A stretch of DNA of 64,000 nt. Origin: Agrypnia vestita. Its lineage: Eukaryota > Arthropoda > Insecta > Trichoptera > Phryganeidae. The DNA lies in contig JADDOH010024924.1 of the NCBI GenBank assembly GCA_016648135.1, forward strand, positions 36,189-100,188, read 5' to 3'. Shown piece by piece: positions 43,580 to 55,982 of the stretch. Each line of letters starts with the position of its first letter. Positions within the stretch are counted from its first letter, which is position 1. Position numbers and translations under genes: made by a program. A model generated the notes under the pieces. It searched no databases, was not told the DNA's origin, and saw nothing but the letters and a program-made list of their open reading frames with translations.

Positions 43580-45030
43580 GTAGTGTACACTTTGTAGTCT
43601 TCAAACTGGTGAACGTGTGTGTGTTGTAGTCTTCATTTTGAAATGTAGTTTTTCCCTTCGCTAATACCTAGTGTTACCTAGTGTGGCAAAATTCAATACT
43701 AAATAAATGCGCAAACATCATCTTTACTTGTATTTATTAATTAATAAATATATAGCTATTAGCTTTTTAAAAATTTGATGTCAATTTCTGTTGTTCCTCT
43801 ATCGATATTTTTAATTGTGATATGTCAAATGCTACACATTATATGCGACTACTGTAAGGCTCGTTTTTTTTTCATTAGCTTTTAACGCCCCATTAGGTTA
43901 AACGTGTTCTGGGATAGTTATATAAACAATTTAATATTTTTATTATATAATACAATACTATATAAAACGATAGAAAAGAAAAATGTAAAAAAAAATATGT
44001 ATAAATACATAAAAGAAAAGAAATACAAAAGAGTAAAATATATTAAATATATTATCGTGGATGGATCATCTCCTCATATTTTCTTATGTAGGTACATATT
44101 ATGTCTTCAGTTTGTCTATATCACAAAAAAAGGTATTAGTCTTAAGTACATTGTGAAGAAATCTTAAGTACACCAAAAATGTCTGGCAAAGAGATATTAT
44201 TTTTTCTTCAAATTTATTCAACATTATTTTTTCACATTTATCGCAAGTGTGTTCTCGTTTTGAAATTATTTTAACTGTCAAAGCTTTACAACAGCTATTA
44301 TTAAAATAGGCAAAGTATGAATAGGATTATTCTGGTCTATTCCCTTTGCTTTCTTTTTTTAATGATTTTCAAAGATGAAATATTTTATCTCTCATGCCGT
44401 TGGAAGAGTAGAGGTGTTCTGTCAACATCGCCCGTGTTTCCGGTTCGATGCACAGAAATGCACAAATTGGAGCAGAAGAGCAAGAAGATGCGGCGAAACG
44501 TAAGAGTAAGAAAAGTAAGAGGTGCGATCGTGAGGTCCCGTGCCAAAATTCAAGAAATTCGTGAATTAACTTTAATTTTTCACTAAGAATACCGGAACTC
44601 AGTAGAAGCAACGGAAGAATATAACAAAAACGTTATAAATAAGTTCGTTCCCTTTATTTTGTGCTGAGATAATAATAACCAATTTTTATTTACTATTTGT
44701 TTCAAAAAATCCTTGTTTACAATATATAGGTACCTACTTAATAATAATTAAGATAAGAATACACAATTTTTTTTTGTTATATTTGTGAACTACGCCTGTC
44801 CCAGAATGGCGTTATAGAACACAATTATAATATATTTTTGAATTCGTCAATAATATTTGTTTTCATAAGTTAATAATTATGTATCTACAAAGTATCAAGT
44901 GCAATGTTAGTGATAGGTTGAGTGAGTCATAAGTCCAAGTGTAAATATGTGTAGAATATTGTTTAATTCTTTCTTTTTTATTCAAAAGTATGTTCAAAGA
45001 AAACATATAAAAATAAAGAGTTATACATTA
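43580..45030. other. No recognised feature; unassigned basic frame at 44317-44586
   Basis: The frame at 44317-44586 (89 codons) ends with a lysine- and arginine-rich stretch (KKMRRNVRVRKVRGAIVRSR). It shows no domain and no support beyond being open. The rest is AT-rich. Confidence 0.35.
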
Positions 45031-45034
45031 CCAG

Positions 45035-45085
45035 CTGCGAAATCTATGCATACTAACTTGTTAATGAGAAAAGACTACCTATGTC
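45035..45085 (+). repeat. Interspersed repeat G, scrap
   Basis: Contains cagctgcgaaatctatgcat, gagaaaagactacctatgtc and attagcat, a diverged match to the start of repeat G. Confidence 0.4.
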
Positions 45086-45099
45086 ATTAGCATAACTTA

Positions 45100-45350
45100 C
45101 TAACCATCATGCCACAATCTTCCATCCTGGCATACCACTTTTGCTTCGGCCACATGCATACATCTTCTCATTCAAGTTCTACGGTTGTTGAGGCTTTAAA
45201 CAGGGCCATCCTCAAATACTTGTAGTATCTGATCGTGCCACGTCTTTCGTGGACGCCCTCTATTCAACACTCGCCTCATATATTTTCTTAACCATCCTTT
45301 CCTCGTTCATATGCCCAAACCATCTCAGCACTCCTTTCTTTATTCTATCT
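45100..45350 (-). mobile_element. LINE 3' end, family D
   Basis: The minus strand carries the family D terminal frame in pieces: ERSAEMVWAYERGKDG, then a GVHERRGTIRYYKYLRMALF block, TTVELE, EDVCMWPKQKWYARMEDC. Compared with 48830-49110 it contains the same blocks in the same order with frameshifts. Confidence 0.7.
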
Positions 45351-45404
45351 ACCACACTGCACCCAGCATAGACCAATCAAATATACAAAAGGTTCCCAGA
45401 ATCC

Positions 45405-45600
45405 GAGCATGTATAAAGAACTTTCAAAATTTGATAATGTGTGAATGTTCTTGTGATGGAATTGGTAAACGTTATATTGTATATAGTGATCATTTAAGTC
45501 AGCACATACAGATTGCAAGCCCTGGGCCATCGTTAAAGAGACTTCAAACACGTTTCTTATATATAGCTTCGTTTCTGCGAGACTTCTATAATTTATCTAA
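45405..45600 (-). repeat. Interspersed repeat G-like fragment
   Basis: Blocks gaactttcaaaatttgataa, agattgcaagccctgggcca and agcttcgtttctgcgagact match 25150-25330 and the GAGACGAAGCT core of repeat G read on the minus strand. Confidence 0.55.
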
Positions 45601-45639
45601 ATTGTAAAAATCTTATTATCCTGAGTGTTTTATCTGATG

Positions 45640-46140
45640 CCAATTCAGTAGGTACTCCGTCCAAAAAATATAATCAAAATACTGTAACGGAATTGCAGCT
45701 GTGGGAGACAAATGAAACACGGGAAATTGATTTTCGATTTATTAATTATTTTAATAAACTCACAGTCACTGGATACGTATTTAATCTGAGCACTGTTCTT
45801 AAATTCACTCGAAATTTTGAAATTCGCACTAATAATGACATTCAAATAACTTGTCTCCCACATACTGATGCACGTTGCTTACATGGCTCAAGTTCGCACT
45901 AGAAAACTTGTCGCTTGTCGGTGGTTCTTTCCTGATTTACTGTCGCTGAAACACATACGCCCTGACCATGGTTTCATTTTCGTTTTGTTTGAGGACTTCT
46001 ATGTATCGCTGTCAAAACAACTAATCGCACATTGCGGTGCTCCCGTATTTATACCTGACCCGTATTCATGTCGCTTTCTCGACGTTTCCCATATCCGGCG
46101 AACTATCCCAGAACCTTCCGATTCTATAATCTCGTGACAA
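45640..46140 (+). other. Unrecognised frames in a less AT-rich block
   Basis: Two overlapping plus frames, 45693-45902 and 45868-46137 (90 codons, IAHCGAPVFIPDPYSCRFLD near its end), stand out from the AT-rich surroundings. I recognise no family. They could be a remnant of an unidentified element or of an old gene, and no start or splice signal is convincing. Confidence 0.25.
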
Positions 46141-46141
46141 T

Positions 46142-46390
46142 ACTAGCTGTGACCCGTCAAAAATGACGGTTTTTGTGCATGTTTGTTTCTAATGAATGTG
46201 TTTATTTATTTTATTTAAAAAAATCTTTAAAAAATATTTTGATAAGAAAAAAATTCAAAAAAAAAAATTTGGTGAAATTTTTTTTTCAATAATTTTTTTT
46301 TTCTAAAAGAAAATTTTGGTAAAAAAAAATATTTTACTATAAAGTAGTTACGGACGTTACACAAAGTTATGGGAACAGATAAAAAGATGG
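46142..46390 (+). mobile_element. SINE-Y copy with degenerate centre
   Basis: Starts with actagctgtgacccgtcaaa and tgacgg and ends with gttacggacgttacacaaag and ttatgggaacaga, the two ends of family Y. The tRNA-like head between them is replaced by A- and T-run sequence. Confidence 0.65.
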
Positions 46391-46394
46391 AAAA

Positions 46395-46950
46395 AGAAAA
46401 CGAAATTATAATTATTGAGATTTAATTTTAAATTTCATGGCTAAGCGGACAGTGAATGAGAAAGGGTTGACATTATTCAAAAACCTCTGATATGATAAGA
46501 GTTTATGTCAGATCCGTTAAAAATACAAAAGTAATATTCTATCCCGGGTGTTTATCACGATCGAGTTCATGATTAGCATTGCAAATCTACAGAGCACTTT
46601 TAAGACAGTGCCAAAATATTTTAAAAGTTTCCCCGAATTTCCTTTTAAAATTTACGACTGTCACCAAACCAAGTGACAGATTCATCCAAACACGCACACA
46701 AGCATACTTTCAAACTCTCGCACACAATTACAAAAAAATATTTTTAGATAACGAAAATCTTTATTTCCAAGATGGAGCTTATCCCTCTCGGAAGAATTGT
46801 TCCAGTCTCTCTAAAAGCGCGCATATTCTTTTTTTAAAACGTATCAAGTGAGAAGAAAAGTATTAATTTATTTTTTTTAATTTACCGCATAAAATACAAC
46901 CAAAACCTCCACAACACACTACTGACAGCGGAATATTAAAATAATAATAA
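46395..46950. other. No recognised feature
   Basis: A 90-codon frame at 46579-46851 shows no domain. AT-rich end before the candidate LTR. Confidence 0.35.
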
Positions 46951-47517
46951 TGTAACGAGGCTTAAAAGAATCACGCACTCATTTCAAGTGACATTTATTT
47001 GAAATGATCACTACCGAAGTTTCCAGAACGGCCTAGCATAATCTATGGCTTACGGGAAACATATACAAAAGTCTGGAAGCTACGAGGAAGTTCTCGTAAA
47101 CACTGAAAACATCAGGAAATTCCGATATCAGCATTAGCGAATATAATTACGACACACGGGAGTAAAGACGAGTCAGTTGTTGTTTTTGGGCGCGATTGAC
47201 AGCGGCATGGAAGCTAACATAGCCACGATTTGTGGAGGGCAAGCTCGCAGGCTATCCAAGCGAGCGGTATATTCTGGAAAGTTCTTACGTAGCGAAATAA
47301 ACCGAAGCGAAATTAATACGTGCGGAAATTGAATGGAATGTTCTAGTGAATAGTGAATAAAGTATCTATTTACAGGTGATAAATTTGCGAATTAGTTTAA
47401 TTTAAAGAATGGAGTTCAAACTTTTTACGATCGATTAATTAATTAATCAGTAATTAATCAATCCTCTATTAAATTCAAGCGTTTCATTAATTCCTCCTGC
47501 AGCCACGACATGTGACA
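46951..47517 (+). mobile_element. Candidate solo LTR
   Basis: A 567-bp block that is less AT-rich than its flanks begins with tgtaacgaggc and ends with catgtgaca, so it has TGT...ACA termini. It is bordered by ataa on both sides (46947-46950 and 47518-47521), a possible 4-bp target duplication in low-complexity sequence. An aataaagtatct word lies near 47355. No internal coding region adjoins it. The call rests on termini and composition only. Confidence 0.45.
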
Positions 47518-47524
47518 ATAATTA

Positions 47525-48645
47525 AGTCACTATTATTTGTTCAACACTTTGCCAGGGTATAGGTACATATTTTTTATATTAAAAAAAAGAAAAAGCTTTG
47601 TATTAAACCACTATTTATCGAATCATCAACGTTTTCCTTCAGGATACAATTTATATTACATTTAAAATTGTACTTAAGTAAAGACAAAAAAATAATAAAA
47701 ACAAAACATTAAACGTTAGAATTACCTTACATTAACAAAAATATTTGAGATGAATAATTAATTATGAACTGATGTTAAAACAAATATAAAGGGTAACTAT
47801 TTTCATAAAGGATTTGGTTATTTGCTGAACACTTCTTCTTATATCTAAAAATTCGAATTTATGTAGATGTAGGTAAACCTATCCTGAAAAAAAGCAAAAT
47901 TTCTAAACCCTTGTTAATATCAAAATAAGAATTTGTTTCCCAAAGCTTTAAAGATACTTATTGTTTACAAAAAAATTAGATAAAAAATTCTGATTAATTT
48001 AATAAATTATTTTTTTTTAATAACGATTATTAAAATGCGTGCCTCATATCATTTACGGAAGAGAAAATGGTGTTTTATATTTTAAGTCCCACACATACAG
48101 ATTTATTTTAAGAATTCTGTATAATATTTTATTCAAGATAATTGTTGCCAGTCGACCATATTTCATAATTTTAGAATTCGTAGCTCATTATTTTAATTAG
48201 AGTAATTATTTAAATGAAATTCACCTTTAACAAAGCCCTCCCATTACTGAAGTACTTTTGAGGGTACAGCAACCAATAATATTTCCCTGGGATACCGTAT
48301 TCGTTAAGACTTTTAAGGGGTTGGATCAGAGCAGTGGCGTGCATCAGCCGAGAAAGTGGGGTAAGCTGTTACCGATTATGATATAACTTAAGCCCCTGGT
48401 GTGGATTCGATACGACAAGGGAAGTTTTATTCGACAAAACCTGGAAGAAAAATATATACATGTACACTCTCTTAACCTGGTCTTAAATGATGCTCTTCAG
48501 CAGAGATCTTACGACAGTACCTAAAAAAGTCTTTAAAGTAAAGAATTTCTAAAGAATTTACCTACAAAAAATTATCACATTTTTTTTTACTGAAAGATTT
48601 TTTTCAATGTTACTTTGTACCTATTGCACAAAAATAAATATATTT
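47525..48645. other. No recognised feature
   Basis: AT-rich. A less AT-rich block at 48240-48450 has no recognised frame. Confidence 0.4.
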
Positions 48646-48649
48646 ACAT

Positions 48650-49135
48650 TGATTTATGTATGGAAGTGAAGCCTGGAGCTGGCAGAAGAGGAACGAAAGT
48701 AGATTGAATGCAGTGGAGATGAGGTCCCTAAGACGAATGTGTGGTAAATCCATGTATGATAGAGTAAAGAATGAAGATATTAGGAATGAATGTAAAGCTG
48801 ATCGTAGCATAATACATAGAATAAAAATAGGGTCGCTCAGATGATTTAGGCATGTTGAGCAAATGAATGAGGAAAGAATGGTAAGAAAGATATATGATGC
48901 AAGTGTTGACGGCGCCAGAAAGAGAGGGCGACCACGGAAGACGTGGCATGACTAGATTAACCAGATACTGGAAGATGGTCCTGTTAGAAGCCTGAACAAC
49001 GGTCGAGCTTGCATGCGAAGATGTATGAATGTAGACGAAGCGAAAGTTGTGTGTCAGGACAGAAGAGTATGGCGCTCTATCCTCTCTGCTTACCCCCACG
49101 GGGAAACGGCGTGATGGTAAGTAAGTAATATTTTC
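48650..49135 (+). mobile_element. LINE ORF2 C-terminus, family D, longest copy
   Basis: Plus frames read YGSEAWSWQKRNESRLNAVE, MRSLRRMCGKSMYDRVKNED, IRNECKADRSIIHRIKIGSL, then FRHVEQMNEERMVRKIYDAS, RKRGRPRKTWHD, GRACMRRCMNVDEAKVVCQD and RRVWRSILSAYPHGETA. This is a well-known LINE ORF2 ending. Tryptophan positions at the WFGHV and HDW sites are stops, and a TAAG tail follows at 49120-49131. Two shorter minus-strand copies lie at 34316-34490 and 45100-45350. Confidence 0.9.
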
Positions 49136-49139
49136 AGGT

Positions 49140-49650
49140 TTTTATTTCATCTGGTCCCTGCCACTGTTCTGGATATAAAATTCTGTTAAAATCCTTCACA
49201 TTCATTCAATTTCATAAATGCCTTTGATTACCGCTTGAGAAATTCGCCGCTCAAAGGTCTTCCAGAAAATGAGAAATATACATGAAAAATTAATGACATT
49301 TAAATGTTCATACAGATAGTATTTTTGATTATATTCTTAGACAGAGAAATTCTCGGAAAAAGATGTTTGTCCAAGAGAGATTAATAATTCTCCAGAAACG
49401 TTGTCTAAAGATAAAAGCGCACAATGAAGAGCTTTGGTTTTAACGTTTTTATGGCTTTTGACTTTCAGGAAAAGTTTGAGACTTTTTATACAAAGCTTGC
49501 ATTTGATTTTAGCTATTTTGTGAAGCAAATTGAAAACTAAATTGATATTAAACCTCATTTGAAAAGCATAAAATTTTGAATGAATTTGTACACCTTCATT
49601 TGAGTTTATGACAAAAACAGTTTTATTTTGAAATAATTAAGTATACGAGT
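49140..49650. other. No recognised feature
   Basis: AT-rich, with no recognised frame. Confidence 0.4.
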
Positions 49651-49651
49651 T

Positions 49652-49761
49652 AAATTAATATAATATATCACAGTGAGATTATTATAACATTCCTCGAAAG
49701 AAATATAAATTAATATAATATAACACAGTGAGATTATTATAACATTCCTCGAAAGAAATAT
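49652..49761 (+). repeat. 55-bp tandem duplication
   Basis: Two units at 49652 and 49707 sharing cagtgagattattataacat and tcctcgaaagaaatataa, almost identical. Confidence 0.9.
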
Positions 49762-49764
49762 AAT

Positions 49765-50490
49765 TTAATGTAAAATGTATTCATGTTGGTAAGTTTTATA
49801 AATTAGTCGTTGTTAATAATTATTTTAAAATTGTTTTAAAATTAAATTTTAAAACTAATTAAGATGCAACCAAAATAAATGGTACAGTTAATTTAGTTTT
49901 ATAGTAGGAACTTAAGCTTAAATGCTAGAAAACATGTTTAATTAAAAATATGCTTTATATTTTTTTTATTTCTACAAAACCATAATTGAGGGTGAATTAT
50001 GCAGCTCTATAAAATAAAATTTGTGTCTATCGAGAAAAAATAAAATTAAAAAAATATAATTTTTTACATTAATAAGAATAAATTTGTTTTGAAGCCAATA
50101 GTACTTTCATCGGGATACTACGTATCTATACTAAAAATGAAGAGCCAAAGTATAGAAAATAATAAAATAAACATATGGGATATGAATCAACAATAAATAA
50201 GAGACTTCCACCCACTTTTCTCATAAATAAATAGCCCTCGTCTCTGTGAGACTTCTACAATCTATCCTTAATTAAATAATTAAGTATTTATGTTTTTTCA
50301 TATTTTTTTATACTAGTAAGGGCTTACAAATTTTACATACATATGATACAGGATTACAGTTGGATATGTTAGAAACATTAGAAATAAGAAAAAGTCTTAA
50401 AAGTTAATTGAATATTATTAATAACCAGGTCCTTTTTACAACAAATTTTACATATTAAATTTATTTTTCATTATAGTACTATTTTAGGAT
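49765..50490. other. AT-rich; scrap of repeat G near 50230-50275
   Basis: The word agccctcgtctctgtgagact with ctacaatctatcc is a scrap of repeat G on the minus strand. Nothing else recognised. Confidence 0.4.
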
Positions 50491-50492
50491 AT

Positions 50493-50560
50493 ATATATAG
50501 TAGATATATATATATAGATATATATAGATATATAGAGAATATAGTATATAGATATCTTTT
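50493..50560. repeat. TATATAGA microsatellite
   Basis: Repeated tatatagata and tatatatata words. Confidence 0.85.
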
Positions 50561-50564
50561 AAAA

Positions 50565-51299
50565 ACTTATTTTAATTTTTTTGATGTTTATACATCGATT
50601 TTTAATTTTTAAGTATACGTTGTATCCTGGTGAAGGAACTATTGTTGATATTTTCAACAAATAAGTGGTAAAAACAAAATATATTCATATTGGAGAAATT
50701 ATTATTGGAGAAAAAATAAATATTTCGCAGAATTACAATTTCTAATGCCGTAAAGACCATCTCTCTAATGGAGACAATTTCAATATGTATTTTTTCGAGA
50801 AATTTAACACCGACTCCCCTCATCCATTATTCATGTACACCACAGTGCACATTACAAACCTCAACATCATTAGAGCCATTGCAAGACCCTAAATCTCTTA
50901 AGGAGGGAACTTTTTTATTTAAAACGACGCAAATTTGCTCCTCGTTAGCTTATCTGGACTTAGATTTGAACAAAATATTTATCCTAATATAAAAATAAGA
51001 AAACACCTCGTCAAAATACAACTTTACCCAATATATTTTATATATAAAATATATGCATTGATTTAAGAAAGTTACAAACCAGACAGTAGGTAAGGACCGT
51101 GATATAATATAACCAATCAACAGCTCGGTAACAAGAGATTTTATAATTGGAAAATGAATGAAAAATTATACAAAATTTATTTAAGTAATTCACAACGATT
51201 GGGATTGTCAGATGATACTTTTATGTGAGTATTTATTTTATTTTTGTTTTTATTTCTTCCATTAGAGTATTTTATTTTCTTTGATTGCGTTATAACATC
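50565..51299. other. No recognised feature
   Basis: AT-rich with short unrecognised frames. Confidence 0.4.
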
Positions 51300-51303
51300 T
51301 TAA

Positions 51304-52158
51304 GGGGGGGGTAAGGTTAATTCGTACAAAAATAGGCATCTTTTTGTGAATTTTTTGTGACGACACAGTTAAAATCTCTTTATTAAAATCAATAGTACAT
51401 TAACGTATGACATTTGAAGAATATTGTGTAAAATATTCAAAAAGAAATATTAAAAAATACGGCAATGGCAGCAATTATTCGGACGTGTCTCGGAAAAAAG
51501 TAGAATTGCGGTGTCCATCATAACTAGATCATCTGAAATCAAAAAATCAAAGTTCATTCGTTAGATAATAGGTTTTCCCAGGTAACGCTGGGAGGGTTTT
51601 TTGAAATTTCAATTTTTCAATTTTTTGGAACACTTTGAAGGGAAAAACGCGATTTTTTGCGAAAAATATCGACTAATTTGTTATTTAGAATTAAAAATTA
51701 ATAACATATTTGAAAAAAGTCTTCAGCGTTACCTTGTAAATTATGTACAGAAATAGTGTTCAAAATTTCAAAAGGATCGGTGCAGTAGTTTTGAAGTTAT
51801 GATGGACACCGACTTTGAAAACGTGAGATGTGGGGAAAACGCTTTAAAGTTTTGCACACTGTAATATTCAAAATAAAACTCAACACTTATTTTATACTTA
51901 CACATAATCGTCGATGCCATGTTCATACAGTAAAGAGCTTTCATCATCAGCATCTTTTTGTCCTTGTCAACGCAAAACTCTTCCAATACAATAACACGTC
52001 CGGTAATCATCAGTCTGAGTATCGCTCAAATGTTCATAATTTCGTCAATTTTGCTCCGATTGACTTGAAATTTTGACACAATATTCTTGCAATGTTATAC
52101 ATTCATTTAAAAAATTAAAAATAAAATTAAAAAAAAAAGTTAAAAACCTTACCCCCCC
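51304..52158. mobile_element. TTAA-flanked non-autonomous transposon (piggyBac-like)
   Basis: An 855-bp element between TTAA duplications at 51300-51303 and 52159-52162. Terminal inverted repeats are ggggggggtaaggttaa at the left and the reverse complement ttaaaaaccttaccccccc at the right, about 16 bp. A second inverted pair lies inside (gtgtccatcataact against agttatgatggacacc). The TTAA target and G-rich ends suggest a piggyBac relative. There is no transposase, so it is a MITE-type copy. Frames across it are not genes. Confidence 0.8.
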
Positions 52159-52587
52159 TTAAGTTGAATATTTACTAATTTTAAAACTAACTATAAATAA
52201 AACAGATCCACAAATTCATTTAACTTAAATTAAAACCACGTTGATAGTTTTGACTCGACTGTTCGGCATATAAAACTTATTTCACAGAAAATTCATTTCA
52301 CAACCATACCTAAACTATAATAATTAACACAAATCATGTTTCCATATACTTCTTTTAAACCATAAATTATCCCACATTGTCGCACTTTACTACTTTATCA
52401 TTAACAATCAACAGTGAAAATTTCATAATTTGAAAATTTGACTATTTATTATTTTATTTAGATTACAAAAGATAGGAACCAATGGATCATACCCTTATCT
52501 TATCCATACTTATCTGCAGCCTAAAATCTGAGATACACTAGAATAATAAATGTAGTGGATATAAGATTATGTCATATCTAGAGAATC

Positions 52588-53396
52588 ATTGAAGACCCCA
52601 TGCCAAGAAGTTGTTAACTAACATTTTTGTCAAAAATAAGTCATAAGCCCTCTAAACTAAATAATGTACGCTCTTTCCATTGGAAATAAGTTGTGAACTT
52701 AAAAATAATTAGAACATATTCAAATCATTGGGATGAACATGTTAACTATACTTTTTCATAAAAAGAATATGTTATCTTCAATAATAACATGTTAATAATA
52801 ACATTTTCATAAAAAGAATATGTTATCTTTAATAATAACATGTTCATGCCATCATTCTGAAATTAACACGCCTTTTAATTTGATTGCAATATTTGTGGTT
52901 AATATAAATTTTACTCTGGCAGTACTGTAATATATATTTGTTTTTATTTGAAGACTATTATCATATGTACTTAATATATTATTTTTCAATAATTTTAAAT
53001 GGTACATACTATGTTTTGTATTATTAATTAACACGCCAGGTATTTTGTAATTTTGGATAATGGATGATAAGAATGGAAAGCATTTGAAGGGTTCTTTGAT
53101 GTTCGTGTTTTACCAATTTTAAAATGGTGTTTTTCTATCAAAAATGAGTTCCAGAGGCGAAAAAATGGTTGATAATTATATTTTTTTAGGAAAAATTAGT
53201 AAATTTTTATTTTTTTGTGCATAATTGCATTTTTTTACTTTGTAAATACTTTTTTGGTATTTAAGTGACATAAATAAAAAATAATTAATCTTGAATTAGC
53301 AATAAAACATATTTTTCAAAGGCGAAATGCAAATGTCTGATTATCTCAAAATGACTTGAATGTTAGTTAACAACTTCTTGCCATGGCGTCTTCAAT
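52588..53396. mobile_element. TIR element of 809 bp with 38-bp ends
   Basis: Inverted ends 52588-52625 (attgaagaccccatgccaag...) and 53359-53396 differ at two of 38 positions. Inside are repeated blocks with ataacatgtt and ttcataaaaagaatatgtta near 52735-52850. No coding capacity and no certain target duplication. The superfamily is not recognised. Confidence 0.8.
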
Positions 53397-53399
53397 TAT

Positions 53400-53734
53400 G
53401 GGTTCGTGTACTGAAATAATTTTGCCTTTTAGTGTAGATGTTAATGTGTTGGATTCGAGGTATATAAATAAAATAGAATATTCTGCCTATAGGCCTTGCA
53501 AAAAGATATTTCACAATAAAATGTTGTGTAACGACAGACGTCACGGTTAAAGCACCCCGCCAGTATGCCAGGATCACAGGAATGCACGGCGAATATTCCC
53601 TGCCCATGACATTAAGGACACATTCATCTGAGGAACCCATTTGTGCTGTTTTGTGGCTGCCGCATGAATTTCATAAAGGGAAGAGATGGTAGGGGCACCG
53701 TGTTTGAGCGCCACCGTTCGCGATTTATATTCTA
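53400..53734. other. Less AT-rich block without recognised feature
   Basis: Contains gccaggatcacaggaatgc and a GC-containing block to 53710. It may be a further 3' part of the LINE upstream on the minus strand, but no match was found in the other copy. Confidence 0.35.
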
Positions 53735-54560
53735 ACATAGGCAAATATAATAAGTTTATTTTTTTATTTCTATTTAATTTAAATATAAAATTTTGGTTGG
53801 ACTGTGCCTGTCTCACTAGAAATATCTGTGTTGAGACAGGCATAGTTTACAATAGTGTGTACATACAAAACATAGTGTGTAGATATAAAGTAAAATAATT
53901 ATTTATATTTGATGAAGTATTTATTGTACATTTAAGTAACACAATAAAGTGATAAAGGTAACATAATAAGAAATATATCATATATTATATGAGGTTATAG
54001 TGTGTTTGTGCAAGTGTGCCTATTTTATCTCTCCCCTTGTTTCGGATCCACTGTTTTATTTTGCATTTTACATTAGGGTTGTTAATTTTGGTAAGCCCGA
54101 GTTATTTTAATTCATCAAGCATGCAATTAAGTAATTTGGGTCCAAAATAGTTATTGCTCCCTTTTCCATTTGTGGTATGTAACCTTGGGATTCATAGATT
54201 GAGTTTGTTTGACCATGTGGTAATTATTGTTTGAGTTGGTTTAAACTGTGTACTTTTGTATTTGTATGTGTATTGAAGGGTAGTATTCGCATAAATTTGT
54301 TTTGTATTGAATACATCGAATTTGTTGAATATTTCATCTGTCCTTAAAATTGAGATTTTGAGGATTACTTTTATAGCAATTTTTTGAGTTGCAATAATTG
54401 GGTTGAATGCACTCATAGTTGCTCCATCTCATGTAATTATAGTCATGTTCACGACTTTCTATGCGGAGTTTACTAAGCTTTTTTGCTATGTTCAATATTC
54501 CGCCAGAATAGCCGTAAACACACTTTATGGTAGCTAAGAAAACTATAAAAACAATCAAAT
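53735..54560 (-). mobile_element. LINE E (CR1/Jockey group), copy 1
   Basis: Minus frames read FNPIIATQKIAIKVILKISI, LRTDEIFNKFDVFNTKQIYA, QTIITTWSNKLNL, then LHTTNGKGSNNYFGPKLLNC and KCKIKQWIRNKGRDKIGT, the typical end of a CR1-like ORF2 (xQxxAIxxI, T..lF, YFGPKLLN). A 3' region follows with a hairpin (gcctgtctca against tgagacaggc, 53806-53841). Stops are present. The copy at 59738-60330 has opposite orientation. Confidence 0.85.
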
Positions 54561-54564
54561 TAAT

Positions 54565-55950
54565 TGTGATACTGACAATGTTTTTTAGCATGCTTTTATA
54601 TACATAACTCTCTTCGTCTATTTGTGGTGGAATATTGTAACTGATTTTTCACCAACTTCCCGATTAGCTAGAGCTCTGAAACTTTCACCATTTACGTAAA
54701 GTGGATGATTATACATTATCAAATGATTTGTGCATTATTAAGATTAAAATTAATAATTTTGTCACTCACATTAACATAATAATCACGTCACTCAAAAGCA
54801 AGAGCCACAGAAATAGCTGAAGAACGTGCAGTTCGAAAATTTATGTTAATCTTTAAAACAACGTGTTTTATTTTTAGGTAAATGAGGTCGGATTGATGGA
54901 TTGACGCAATATGAACTGACGCTATCTTTGGGCTTTTCTGCATAGTATTTTAATGGTGAAATTATAGCAATGAAAACATGTAACTACATACTTGTTATTT
55001 TTTATTTAATATAATCTTGGCGCATCTATGCGGTTCTTATGAAATATTCGTTTTCATTCAATAACTAAATATATCGAACGACCGTATTATAAACTTTAAA
55101 TTTTTAAATAATTTATATTTATTATACTGCAATATATTGAAATTAAATATGTTCACTAAAAACATATAAATTTTTTAACAATTTCAATTTAATGGTTTGG
55201 TAAAAAACTAAAATAAATAACATATTAACTAAAAATTTTCTTCCTCTTCTATTCTTTAAAATTTTTCAGATTTTTGGGCCGACGAAAAATTTCTGAATTA
55301 TTTCGGCACCATTGAAATAGGATAAAATATTTTCCCTCGGGTGGGCGAATCGTTTATCCTTTTTTGCCAACATAACTTTTTTGACGTGAAGAGGTAAAAA
55401 ATTGCTTTGACGTTCAAAGCTGCATTCGCTTTTTGAATGAGGATTCTCGTTCATTCGTGCGTTTGGACCGCTCCTTTACCATGCAATGGTAGTTCCTTGC
55501 TCGCTTTTCCTATTCACACAGGAAACAACCAAATTTAGTGTAACCTCCCATAAGGCTAATTATACTACATTCTCAGCATACACATAGTCGCTGTACCTAA
55601 CAATTCCATAGATTTCATTCTTCCGTATATGAAACCTGGACCTCAAGAAGCGTTTTTAAAATCTTAACTTTACTGAATCTTGCAGAAACTTAAATTCACC
55701 TTAATGCGGCGCGGTGTAAGTCACGGCCCTAGATTTACGAAGTGTCACTAGCGGATAAAAAGTACCACATAAAGTAAACCTAAAAAAATTTAATAAATAT
55801 TATTAATTGAAATTGTAGTTATATTGTGGTGCGATATGATTGAACTTTGTAATGCAGATACGTTAAGTTAATTTAACACAACTATAGATTTTAGAGGAGC
55901 AGTCCCTCTCATTGTTGGGTATAATTCATAAATTATTAGAATTAGAAGGT
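54565..55950. other. No recognised feature
   Basis: AT-rich except a slightly less AT-rich block at 55260-55530. Frames are short and show no domain. Confidence 0.4.
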
Positions 55951-55951
55951 G

Positions 55952-55981
55952 TATGTATGTATATATATATATATATATATA
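55952..55981. repeat. TA microsatellite, left of hairpin element
   Basis: A run of about 13 TA units directly before the hairpin element. Confidence 0.9.
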
Positions 55982-55982
55982 T

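Noticed and set aside
44317..44586. A basic DNA-binding protein
   Set aside because: Lysine/arginine richness alone is not evidence in a short random frame.
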